DNA from: Actinobacillus sp. GY-402
GTDB taxonomy: Bacteria > Pseudomonadota > Gammaproteobacteria > Enterobacterales > Pasteurellaceae
Direction of reading: 5' to 3'
Length of the DNA stretch: 64,000 nt
Assembly: GCF_014843355.1 (NCBI RefSeq)
Contig: NZ_CP062137.1
Coordinates: 1,054,001-1,118,000, forward strand
Part shown: positions 26,765 to 35,188 of the stretch, piece by piece
Layout of the letters: each line of letters starts with the position of its first letter
How positions within the stretch are numbered: position 1 is the stretch's first letter
Notes under the pieces: generated by a model
Seen by the model: only the letters and a program-made list of their open reading frames with translations
Databases searched by the model: none
Told to the model about the DNA's origin: nothing
Translations under genes and position numbers: made by a program

Positions 26765-26821
26765 AATATTTGCCCTCCATAAAAGACGTAAATATTTTTA
26801 CACCTTTATTCTTTGAGACGA

Positions 26822-27448
26822 TTATTTATTTACAAATTCGGACATATATTTCAAGATCAATGACATGGAGATCGCCCCCGGATCCACATATCCAAGCGAG
26901 CGCTCACCCAGACTTTTCGCCCGTCCGAATACGGCAACTTGGTGGCGTGTGCTTTCGGCTCCTTCTTCCGCCGCTTGCGCCGCACTTGCCAACGCTTCTT
27001 TCAGGCTTGCATTTTTCATTTGTTTTGATTGTTTTTCTGCTGCAACCAGGGCATCCATCATCGTTTTATCACCTGGTTTCGCACCGCCACGGGCAAATAC
27101 GCCTGCAGAACCGGCAACTAGAAATTGGGATAATACGGTAGCACTAAAGTCCTCTTGTCCTGCAATAGCTTTACCGCCCGCTCTGAATAAGGTGCCGAAA
27201 ATCGCACCGGACGCACCGCCCATACTGGACATCATTTTGGTTCCCACAGTTAAAAACAACTCACCAATATCTTTAGGTTGGAATGTATCGGTTTTAAGTA
27301 AATCCCGTACTGCTGCAAATCCGCGCTGCATACCTAGACCGTGGTCTCCGTCACCAATTTTTAAGTCCAACTCGGTTAACATCGGTTCGCTGTCTACCAT
27401 TTTTTCTGCGGTATAAAGTAATAATTCTCTGGTTTCTGCTACGTTCAT
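26822..27448 (-). CDS. dhaL: Dihydroxyacetone kinase-type ADP/ATP-binding subunit DhaL
   Basis: A 208-residue DhaL. The frame opens at 27508, but ATG at 27448 with GGAGA gives the right length and N-terminus. Nucleotide/magnesium-binding loops KIGDGDHGLGMQRG, GGASGAIFGT and GGAKPGDKTMMDAL are intact. It starts one base after the dhaK stop (TAACATG), so the two are coupled. DhaL carries the nucleotide that phosphorylates the ketose bound by DhaK. In PTS-type systems its ADP is recharged by DhaM, which is absent here, so it may be an ATP-dependent erythrulose or dihydroxyacetone kinase subunit. Confidence 0.9.
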   Translation of the reverse strand: MNVAETRELLLYTAEKMVDSEPMLTELDLKIGDGDHGLGMQRGFAAVRDLLKTDTFQPKDIGELFLTVGTKMMSSMGGASGAIFGTLFRAGGKAIAGQEDFSATVLSQFLVAGSAGVFARGGAKPGDKTMMDALVAAEKQSKQMKNASLKEALASAAQAAEEGAESTRHQVAVFGRAKSLGERSLGYVDPGAISMSLILKYMSEFVNK

Positions 27449-27449
27449 G

Positions 27450-28454
27450 TTATTTTCTCCAAGCAAAGCTATGACAAGGCATATCGTAAAGTCTTTGTAA
27501 TTCGTCATCTAAACGGAATATAGTAATGGAATAACCCGCCATTTCTTGAGAAGTGCAATATCCACCGATTAATGTGTCATAAATCTGCACGCCGCGTTCG
27601 GTTAATACCTGATACACTTTCCGGTTAGCAATCAGCAGTTCCGTATAAGTGGAAGCCCCCAGATTATTAATAGTGACACAAACTTTATCGCCGGATTTCA
27701 ATTCAATATCCGCACATAAGCGTTCTATCATTTCACCGTTAATTTCGTCCGCACTTGCCATTTTTTGCCGTCTGACACCGGGTTCACCATGAATACCCAT
27801 TCCAAGTTCCAGTTCATCATCGGCCAATTCAAAGTTAAATTTACCCGTTTGAGGAATAGAACAGGCACCTAACGCCACACCCATGGTACGGGTATTGAAA
27901 TTGGCTTTCACTGTGACCTCATGTAGTTTGTCTAAATCATAACCGGCTTGTACGGCGGCACCGGCAATTTTAAGCACATACATATCACCCGCCACGCCGC
28001 GGCGATCGGTCATTTTGGACAACGGTGCGGCGGAAATATCATCGGTAACTCGTACAGTTTTGACCTGAATACCTTCTTCTTCCAATAATTCGGCGGCAAT
28101 GTCAAAATTCATATTATCGCCGGCATAATTACCGTAAACGAATAATACGCCCCGCCCCTTTTGCGCTGCCTTCGCCGTTTCTATAATAATGTCCGGAGAG
28201 GGCGAAGCAAACACCTCACCCAGGGCCGCCGCATCGGCTAACCCTTTGCCGACATAACCGGCAAACATTGGCTCATGACCGCTGCCGCCGCCAGTAACCA
28301 CCACAACCTGATCCACTTTAATATCCTTGCGATATACACCGCTATACCCCTCAACTTTAATGAGGTTACCACCACAGGCATAAATTAATCCTTCAAGCTG
28401 TTCTGCCGGGACATCATTCGGATTATTCAGTAATTTTTTTGGTTTTCTGATCAT
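27450..28454 (-). CDS. dhaK: Dihydroxyacetone/erythrulose kinase substrate-binding subunit DhaK
   Basis: A 334-residue DhaK. GGGSGHEP near residue 55 and the histidine that binds the ketone covalently, in ELGMGIHGEPGVRR (about residue 220), are both present. ATG at 28454 follows AGGAG. Fused or split DhaK proteins in tetritol and D-apionate pathways phosphorylate L-erythrulose (LerK), and dihydroxyacetone is the classical substrate. The surrounding TPI-like and RpiB-like isomerases favour a tetrulose. No dhaM or DhaR-type regulator is nearby. Cytoplasmic. Confidence 0.9.
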   Translation of the reverse strand: MIRKPKKLLNNPNDVPAEQLEGLIYACGGNLIKVEGYSGVYRKDIKVDQVVVVTGGGSGHEPMFAGYVGKGLADAAALGEVFASPSPDIIIETAKAAQKGRGVLFVYGNYAGDNMNFDIAAELLEEEGIQVKTVRVTDDISAAPLSKMTDRRGVAGDMYVLKIAGAAVQAGYDLDKLHEVTVKANFNTRTMGVALGACSIPQTGKFNFELADDELELGMGIHGEPGVRRQKMASADEINGEMIERLCADIELKSGDKVCVTINNLGASTYTELLIANRKVYQVLTERGVQIYDTLIGGYCTSQEMAGYSITIFRLDDELQRLYDMPCHSFAWRK

Positions 28455-28477
28455 AACTCGTCTCCTGGTGATTAATT

Positions 28478-29494
28478 CTATTTAGATTCAAGGACGCCTA
28501 TACCCATACGTACGGCAATATTAAAAGCTTCTTCAAATGCGCTCGGAATAGCGATATTCTTGCCGTACAAATCATAAGCCGTACCGTGATTAGCCGTGGT
28601 AATCGGAATGGGGATACCGCCCTGTACCGTTACCCCGCGTTCAAATCCTAACAATTTCAATGCGGTAGAGAATTGATCATGATACATGGACACTACCCCA
28701 TCAATTTTCAACCTATTTACCTCACGCATTGTCGTGTCGCCCGGAAACGGACCATAAAGGTCAAACCCATACTCTTCCCGTGCAAGTTCAATAGCAGGTG
28801 TAATAATTTTAATTTCTTCATCGCCAAATACCCCGCCTTCACCACCGTGTGGATTTAAGGCTTGTACCGCAATTTTCGGATTTTTCACACCGGCTTGCGT
28901 TAAGGATTTATGCAACAAACAAATACAATCGATTACGTTTTTTATTGATAAATTCGGCACAATATCTTTAAACGGAATGTGTGAAGTAACCCGACTTGCC
29001 CAAATACCGTCAACCACGTTCAATTCACACACAAATTCGTGAAAATTTGTTTGATCCGCAAACCAATGTAACTCATCACGATATTTCAATCCGCCTTTAT
29101 GCATAGCATGTTTATTCAACGGTGCAAAACAAATAGACTGCACATAGCCGGCTTGGGCAAAATCAACAGCTTTTTTTAATGTCTCTAAAATATATACCCC
29201 GCTTTGTTCGGTTGCCTTACCATATTCAAATTGAACAGGGTGCGAACATTTGTGATGAATTAGTGCTGGGATACCTGTTTTGAAAGAATAATTCAGTAAA
29301 TTTTCCGGTACTATTTCATCGTATTCAAATGAAACCTCAGCAATTGTCAATCCTTTGCGCAACTCATCTCTATCCGCTATCAGCAATACATTAGCTTTCA
29401 TTCTCTGTTCAGTCTGTGCTAATAATTTAGCCACCAGCTCAGGGCCAACCCCGGCAGGATCCCCAAGAACCATTGCAACTGTAGGTTTTTGCAT
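28478..29494 (-). CDS. PdxA-family dehydrogenase, divergent clade
   Basis: A 338-residue PdxA homologue and the first gene of cluster B; ATG at 29494 follows GAGGG. LGDPAGVGPELV, APLNKHAMHKGG, NPHGGEGGVFGDEE and YHDQ are recognisable. However, the segment after YHDQ (FSTALKLLGFERGVTVQGG and TTANHGTAYD) differs clearly from the 1646-2656 paralogue and from biosynthetic PdxA. Family chemistry is NAD-dependent oxidation of a phosphorylated hydroxy acid, with decarboxylation. No DUF1537 kinase lies in this operon, so either the phosphorylated substrate comes from another kinase or the enzyme acts on a different acid. Substrate unassigned. Confidence 0.82.
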   Translation of the reverse strand: MQKPTVAMVLGDPAGVGPELVAKLLAQTEQRMKANVLLIADRDELRKGLTIAEVSFEYDEIVPENLLNYSFKTGIPALIHHKCSHPVQFEYGKATEQSGVYILETLKKAVDFAQAGYVQSICFAPLNKHAMHKGGLKYRDELHWFADQTNFHEFVCELNVVDGIWASRVTSHIPFKDIVPNLSIKNVIDCICLLHKSLTQAGVKNPKIAVQALNPHGGEGGVFGDEEIKIITPAIELAREEYGFDLYGPFPGDTTMREVNRLKIDGVVSMYHDQFSTALKLLGFERGVTVQGGIPIPITTANHGTAYDLYGKNIAIPSAFEEAFNIAVRMGIGVLESK

Positions 29495-29560
29495 AAAAAT
29501 ACCCTCGCTTAGATTTCAATTCTTTTCGTCTTTTAAAGATAAAATACTAAAAATTTATTG

Positions 29561-29589
29561 AACAAAAGAAACATTATTGTTCTTTTGTT
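29561..29589. promoter_or_regulatory. Perfect palindrome, candidate SorC operator of cluster B
   Basis: AACAAAAGAA and TTCTTTTGTT form a perfect 10-bp inverted repeat around 9 bp. It lies 67 bp upstream of the first gene and overlaps a possible -35 (TTGTTC on the minus strand). The outer TTGAACA/TTGTTC-like ends resemble SorC/LsrR-type operators. Assignment to the SorC gene of the operon is inferred. Confidence 0.55.
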
Positions 29590-29619
29590 GCATTCTAAAT
29601 TAAAGTTATAAAGAAAAAA

Positions 29620-29635
29620 TGTGATCTAAATCTCA
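29620..29635. promoter_or_regulatory. CRP-like site upstream of cluster B
   Basis: TGTGATCTAAATCTCA matches TGTGA-N6-TCACA with one mismatch. Confidence 0.55.
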
Positions 29636-29669
29636 ATATTGAAAACACAGTAAAAGTTTATATTGAAAA

Positions 29670-29685
29670 TGTGATCAGAATCACA
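29670..29685. promoter_or_regulatory. CRP site upstream of cluster B, perfect consensus
   Basis: TGTGATCAGAATCACA is an exact TGTGA-N6-TCACA. It lies 50 bp from the other CRP-like site. With both in the 374-bp gap before the operon, strong cAMP-CRP activation is likely. The remaining 29690-29810 stretch shows nothing recognisable. Confidence 0.7.
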
Positions 29686-29810
29686 GATTTCCAAACCAAA
29701 ATATTTTCCCAATATTTGAATTGAGATGAATTAAGTAATTTATCTGATATAAAAGTTTTTTTACGATTACATCTGTAATAACACAACATAAAAAGTTTAT
29801 TTTTTCATAT

Positions 29811-29850
29811 AAAAAAACGGTCAAAAGTTCGTTACTTCTGACCGTTTTTT
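29811..29850 (-). terminator. Terminator of prlC
   Basis: A stem of AAAAAACGGTCA with TGACCGTTTTTT, with A/T tracts on both flanks. It resembles the USS-pair terminators but lacks the GTGCGGT core. Confidence 0.75.
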
Positions 29851-29868
29851 AAATTTTATATTTGTCAA

Positions 29869-31908
29869 CTAGCCCGCAATCCCCTTATGACGCAACAACG
29901 CATCTAAGGTCGGTTTACGTCCGCGGAAGCGTTCGAATAGCGCCATAGGCTCTTCCGAACCGCCGCGAGTGAGGATTTCATCCAAATAGGATTTGCCGGT
30001 TACCGGATTGAAAATGCCTTCTTCTTCGAAACGTGAAAACGCGTCCGCCGAAAGCACTTCCGCCCACAGATAACTATAATAGCCCGCTGCATAACCGCCG
30101 GCAAAAATATGACTGAAACTGTGCGGCGTTCTCGCCCAATCCGCACCTTTGATTACGGCGACTTGCTTTTTCACCGCCTGCAAGGTATCCAAAATTTGAT
30201 TCTGCTTGCCGGCTTCATAATTGTGGTGTAAACGAAAATCGAACAAACCGAATTCCAATTGACGCAACACAAACATCGCGGCCTGGAAATTTTTCGCTTT
30301 AATTAGCTGTGTCAGTTTTTCTTTCGGCAATGGCTCGCCCGTTTCAAAATGCCCGGAAATAAAGGCAAGCGCCGCTTCTTCCCAACACCAGTTTTCCATG
30401 AACTGGCTCGGTAACTCCACCGCATCCCAAGGTACACCGTTAATGCCCGACACATCACCCACATCAATTTTCGTGAGCATGTGATGAATACCGTGTCCGA
30501 ATTCGTGGAACAAGGTTGTCACTTCATCGTGCGTAAATAACGCGGGTTTATCGCCCACCGGCGCGTTAAAGTTGCAGGTTAAGTAAGCCACCGGTTTCTG
30601 AATGTTGCCGTCCGCTTTGCGTCGGCGACCGATACAATCGTCCATCCAGGCGCCGCCGCGTTTGTTTTCGCGAGCGTATAAATCCAAATAAAAACTGCCG
30701 CGCACTTCATCGGTTTCATCGATTAAATCAAAGAATCGCACGTCTTTGTGATAAGTATCCACGCCGAAACGTTCTACCGCGCGAATATTGAAAATCCGTT
30801 TAACCAGTTCGAACAAGCCTGAAAGAACGCGGTTTTCGGGAAAATACGGACGTAATTCTTCGTCGTTGATGGCATACAGCGCCTGTTTTTGTTTTTCGCT
30901 GTAAAACGAAATATCCCAAGGCTCAAGTGCGGTCAGATTTTCGTGAGTTTTACAGAATTCCTGTAATTCCGCCAATTCTTTTTCACCCTGAGATTTAGAA
31001 CGCGCGGCCAGATTTTCCAGAAAATCCAACACCTGCCGCGGATTTTCCGCCATTTTAGTGGCGAGGGAACGATCCGTATAGCGTTCGAAACCCAGCAATT
31101 TTGCCAATTCCACGCGCAAAGTCAGAATTTCTTCCATAATCGGCGTATTATCCCATTTGCCCGCATTCGGGCCTTGTTCCGAAGCCCGCGTAACGAATGC
31201 GCGATACATTTCTTCACGCAATTCGCGATTTTCACAGTAAGTCATCACCGGCAGATAGCTTGGAAATTCAAGCGTGAAACGATAACCGTCCACACCTTTA
31301 CTCTGCGCAGATTGCCGCGCCGCTTGCAAAGCGCTTTCCGGCAACCCCTGAAGCTGCGTTTCATCGGTGATGATTTTTTCCCAACCCATGGTGGCGTCCA
31401 ACACATTATTGCTGAATTGCGAACTCAATTCGGACAAACGAGAGGCGATTTCACCATAACGTTTTTGTTGTTCCGGCGGTAACGAAATGCCCGAAAGTTT
31501 GAAATCGCGCAAACTGTTTTCAATGGCTTTCTTTTGCGCCACGTCGTAATTTTCATATTCCGCACCGTTTTTCAGCGCCACATAAGCATTATATAAACCT
31601 TGATGCTGACCGACCCAAGTGCCGTATTCGGACAACATCGGCAAACAAGCCTGATAAGCTTCGCGTAATTCGGGGCTGTTTTTCACCGAATTCAAATGCG
31701 CCACCGGCGACCAGGCTTTGCTTAAACGATCATTGACCTCGGCAAGCGGCTGGTAAAAATTATCCCAGGTAAAATGTGATTGTTTCAGCACTTGTTCCGT
31801 CACATTTCGACAATCATTGATTAACTTTTCAATCGCCGGCTGAACATGTTCCGGCTTAATTTTAGAAAATTGCGGCAACACCGAATTTTCAAGTAATGGA
31901 TTTGACAT
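29869..31908 (-). CDS. prlC: Oligopeptidase A
   Basis: A 679-residue M3-family zinc metallopeptidase, one residue shorter than E. coli PrlC/OpdA. The zinc motif HEFGH is at residues 468-472, and the C-terminal GRKPTLDALLRHKGI is typical. The open frame extends to 32085, but ATG at 31908 with AAAGGA and the N-terminus MSNPLLENSVLPQF is the family start. It degrades short peptides in the cytoplasm, including signal-peptide fragments released by proteases such as SppA. It is divergent from cnoX. One USS lies inside (30926). Confidence 0.95.
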   Translation of the reverse strand: MSNPLLENSVLPQFSKIKPEHVQPAIEKLINDCRNVTEQVLKQSHFTWDNFYQPLAEVNDRLSKAWSPVAHLNSVKNSPELREAYQACLPMLSEYGTWVGQHQGLYNAYVALKNGAEYENYDVAQKKAIENSLRDFKLSGISLPPEQQKRYGEIASRLSELSSQFSNNVLDATMGWEKIITDETQLQGLPESALQAARQSAQSKGVDGYRFTLEFPSYLPVMTYCENRELREEMYRAFVTRASEQGPNAGKWDNTPIMEEILTLRVELAKLLGFERYTDRSLATKMAENPRQVLDFLENLAARSKSQGEKELAELQEFCKTHENLTALEPWDISFYSEKQKQALYAINDEELRPYFPENRVLSGLFELVKRIFNIRAVERFGVDTYHKDVRFFDLIDETDEVRGSFYLDLYARENKRGGAWMDDCIGRRRKADGNIQKPVAYLTCNFNAPVGDKPALFTHDEVTTLFHEFGHGIHHMLTKIDVGDVSGINGVPWDAVELPSQFMENWCWEEAALAFISGHFETGEPLPKEKLTQLIKAKNFQAAMFVLRQLEFGLFDFRLHHNYEAGKQNQILDTLQAVKKQVAVIKGADWARTPHSFSHIFAGGYAAGYYSYLWAEVLSADAFSRFEEEGIFNPVTGKSYLDEILTRGGSEEPMALFERFRGRKPTLDALLRHKGIAG

Positions 31909-32189
31909 AACTTTTCCTTTGTTAACAAAATTTTCTTTTAGATGGTGCGGAATTCTAACAAAATCAAGACGAATACAAAAATTTATTGATTGAACCTGAA
32001 AGACAGCTAGCGCATAATCGCTGAAAAAAGCGCAAAACCGCCGTTCTTTTCCGCTTATGAACGATGTCGCACGCTTAAAGCTCAAACTTTGTGCCCATTG
32101 TGCCGCGATTAATTAATAAAGTGCGGTTGAATTTTTATGAGTTTATCCGCATATTCTGTTTATTCCTTTTAATAAAACGAGAAAAAACC

Positions 32190-33038
32190 ATGTCAAAATT
32201 CGTGATTGAACTTAACGAACAAAATCTTACGGAAATCCTGCAACAATCGCAGCAAACGCCGCTGGCCATCGTATTTTACGCCCCAAGCCACGAAACATCG
32301 GTAAAATTTACCGCACTTTTGGAGCGTTACGCCGAACAATATCAAGGACAATTCCTGCTGGCGAAAGTAAACTGTGAAACGGAACAAAATATTGCCATGC
32401 AATTCCGCATTCAGGCGTTACCGAGCACCTATTTGTTCAAAGAAGCGCAAGCGGTTGACGCTTTTCAGGGCGATTTGCCTGAAGATCAGCTGAAACAACG
32501 GTTAAGCCTGATTCTGCCGAAAGAAGAGGAAATTAAATTTAATCTGGCGCTGGATTATTTACAGGCGAACGATTACAACGCCGCACTGCCGTTGCTGAAA
32601 GAAGCCTGGGAATTGTCGGATAAGAAAAACAGCGATATTGCGCTGCTCTACGCCGAAACTTACATCGCCTTGAAAAAAACCGAACCCGCCGCCGATATTC
32701 TGGCGAAAATTCCGTTGCAAGATCGCGACAGCCGCTGGCATGGTTTACAAGCGCAAATCGAATTGTTGATTAAAGCGGCGGACACTCCGGAAATTCAGCA
32801 ACTGCAGGCGGATTACGACAAAAACCCAAGCCCTGAAATCGCCTTAAAACTGGCGGTTCAACTTCATCAGGCAAACCGTAACGAAGAAGCGTTAAATTTG
32901 CTGTTTGGTCTGTTAAAACAGGATTTAGCCGTGCAAAACGGTGAAGTGAAACAGCAGTTTTTGTCTATTTTGTCCGCATTGGGAAACGATCCTTTAACTA
33001 ATAAGTATCGCCGATTGCTTTATTCGCTACTCTATTAA
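32190..33038 (+). CDS. cnoX: Thioredoxin-fold TPR co-chaperone (YbbN/CnoX)
   Basis: A 282-residue protein close in length to E. coli YbbN (284). Residues 1-110 are a thioredoxin fold in which the active site CxxC is replaced by APSHETS, with no cysteine, so it is not an oxidoreductase. The C-terminal part consists of TPR-like helices (YNAALPLLKEAWELSDK, AADILAKIPLQDRDSRW). YbbN/CnoX holds unfolded proteins and cooperates with GroEL. The frame opens at 32091; ATG at 32190 gives the family N-terminus MSKFVIELNEQNL. A USS lies inside the gene (near 32310) and another before it (32119). Confidence 0.88.
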   Translation: MSKFVIELNEQNLTEILQQSQQTPLAIVFYAPSHETSVKFTALLERYAEQYQGQFLLAKVNCETEQNIAMQFRIQALPSTYLFKEAQAVDAFQGDLPEDQLKQRLSLILPKEEEIKFNLALDYLQANDYNAALPLLKEAWELSDKKNSDIALLYAETYIALKKTEPAADILAKIPLQDRDSRWHGLQAQIELLIKAADTPEIQQLQADYDKNPSPEIALKLAVQLHQANRNEEALNLLFGLLKQDLAVQNGEVKQQFLSILSALGNDPLTNKYRRLLYSLLY

Positions 33039-33089
33039 ACGGGTTTTCTTTATAATCAGTTAAGCTAAAAATCATTAACGGAAATTGAT

Positions 33090-33120
33090 CAAAAAACTTC
33101 GCTTTTTGTGACCGCACTTT
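33090..33120 (-). repeat. USS plus A/T hairpin between cnoX and trxB
   Basis: On the minus strand GTGCGGTCA is followed by CAAAAAGCGAAGTTTTTTG, an A-tract/GCGAAG/T-tract stem-loop. The same extended-USS design recurs at six other intergenic sites in the window. Confidence 0.6.
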
Positions 33121-33123
33121 TAG

Positions 33124-34092
<969 letters not shown>

Positions 34093-34118
34093 CCGGACAA
34101 ATCTTCCCCATAAATAAC

Positions 34119-34165
34119 AAAAGTGCGGTAAAAAATCTTAAAGTTTTTTACCGCACTTTTCTTTT
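34119..34165 (+). terminator. USS-pair terminator of trxB
   Basis: AAAAGTGCGGTAAAAAA and TTTTTTACCGCACTTTT are perfect complements around an 8-nt loop, followed by CTTTTTT. Confidence 0.9.
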
Positions 34166-34245
34166 TTCCAACTTCTTGCGCACTGATTCCAAATTATAAA
34201 CCGCATGATTTCCGCTTTATTTACGATAATCGCAAAACCTTAAAT

Positions 34246-34259
34246 TTGATATAAATCAA
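34246..34259. promoter_or_regulatory. FNR box upstream of ompW
   Basis: TTGATATAAATCAA is a perfect TTGAT-N4-ATCAA, 185 bp before the ompW start. Anaerobic control of ompW by FNR is known in enteric bacteria. Confidence 0.7.
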
Positions 34260-34330
34260 ATTCACCATATTTAGCAAACACAAGAAAAATGCGAAAAAAT
34301 AAAAACGAATATATCATCAATTTTCAAAAA

Positions 34331-34346
34331 TATGATCTTGATCACA
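34331..34346. promoter_or_regulatory. CRP-like site upstream of ompW
   Basis: TATGATCTTGATCACA differs from TGTGA-N6-TCACA at one position. It lies about 32 bp before a TATATT -10 candidate (34378-34383), an activator-like distance. Confidence 0.55.
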
Positions 34347-34443
34347 GATTTAATCACTCAATGTAGGTATATTTACGTCCGCGTTAAACGCATATTTTTT
34401 ATAAGGTTTTATTCACTCAAAAAACAAACTTAGGGAGCCGATT

Positions 34444-35073
34444 ATGAAAAAATCAATGTTAGCATTAGGAATCGCCGCAACGTTAATAAGTTCGGCGGCA
34501 AGCGCACATGAAGCGGGCAGCTGGATTGTGCGCGCCGGTGCGGCGCATGTGATGCCGACCCATGTAGAAAATACCTCAAATACCGCTGCGCCGGCATTGG
34601 GTTTAGATGTGAATGCAAACACGCAATTAGGCTTAACGGGCACATACATGATTACCGACAATATCGGCGTCGAATTATTAGCGGCTTCGCCATTCAGCCA
34701 TGAAATTACTTTAGGCGGTCAATTGGTAGGTAAAACTAAACACCTGCCGCCTAGCCTGTATGCTCAATATTATTTCTTAAACAAAGAGGCTAAAGCGCGT
34801 CCATATCTCGGTGCGGGGATCAACTACACCAATTTCTTTAATGAAACCGAAAAAATGGCCGGCGTGACCGATCTTAAACTTCACGATTCATGGGGATTGG
34901 TGCTAAACGGCGGTTTAGATATTAATCTGACCGATAATCTGCTTTTTAACACGGCCGTTTATTACGCTAAAATCAAAACCAAAGCGGATTTCAAAGTGGC
35001 GGGCACCCAATTATCACAAGACGTTCGTTTAGATCCGTTAGTCTTTTTCATGGGCATCGGTTATCGTTTTTAA
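34444..35073 (+). CDS. ompW: Outer membrane protein OmpW
   Basis: A 209-residue small outer-membrane barrel. A signal peptide of about 21 residues (ending SAASA) is followed by EAGSWIVRAGAAHVMP, as expected for OmpW, and a closing strand ending in phenylalanine (GIGYRF). Eight strands form a narrow hydrophobic channel; roles proposed for the family include small hydrophobic molecules and stress responses. ATG at 34444 follows TAGGGAG. The promoter region carries a perfect FNR box and a CRP-like site, suggesting induction under oxygen limitation. Confidence 0.94.
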   Translation: MKKSMLALGIAATLISSAASAHEAGSWIVRAGAAHVMPTHVENTSNTAAPALGLDVNANTQLGLTGTYMITDNIGVELLAASPFSHEITLGGQLVGKTKHLPPSLYAQYYFLNKEAKARPYLGAGINYTNFFNETEKMAGVTDLKLHDSWGLVLNGGLDINLTDNLLFNTAVYYAKIKTKADFKVAGTQLSQDVRLDPLVFFMGIGYRF

Positions 35074-35120
35074 TTTAAACATGCGTTTGGTCTGAAATTT
35101 CGATCCTCTTTAAACATAAA

Positions 35121-35178
35121 AAAACCTGCACCTCAGGCCGTCGGCGGTTTAGCCGATTTTCAGGTGCAGGTTGCTTTT
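35121..35178. terminator. Bidirectional terminator between ompW and the MetE-like gene
   Basis: AACCTGCACCT and AGGTGCAGGTT form an 11-bp stem around an inner TCGGC/GCCGA hairpin, with A and T runs outside. Confidence 0.8.
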
Positions 35179-35188
35179 TAGTTAAAGA

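Noticed and set aside
32190..32340. Thioredoxin-fold protein lacking both active-site cysteines as a broken gene
   Set aside because: YbbN/CnoX proteins commonly lack a working CxxC and act as chaperones; length and TPR region are normal.
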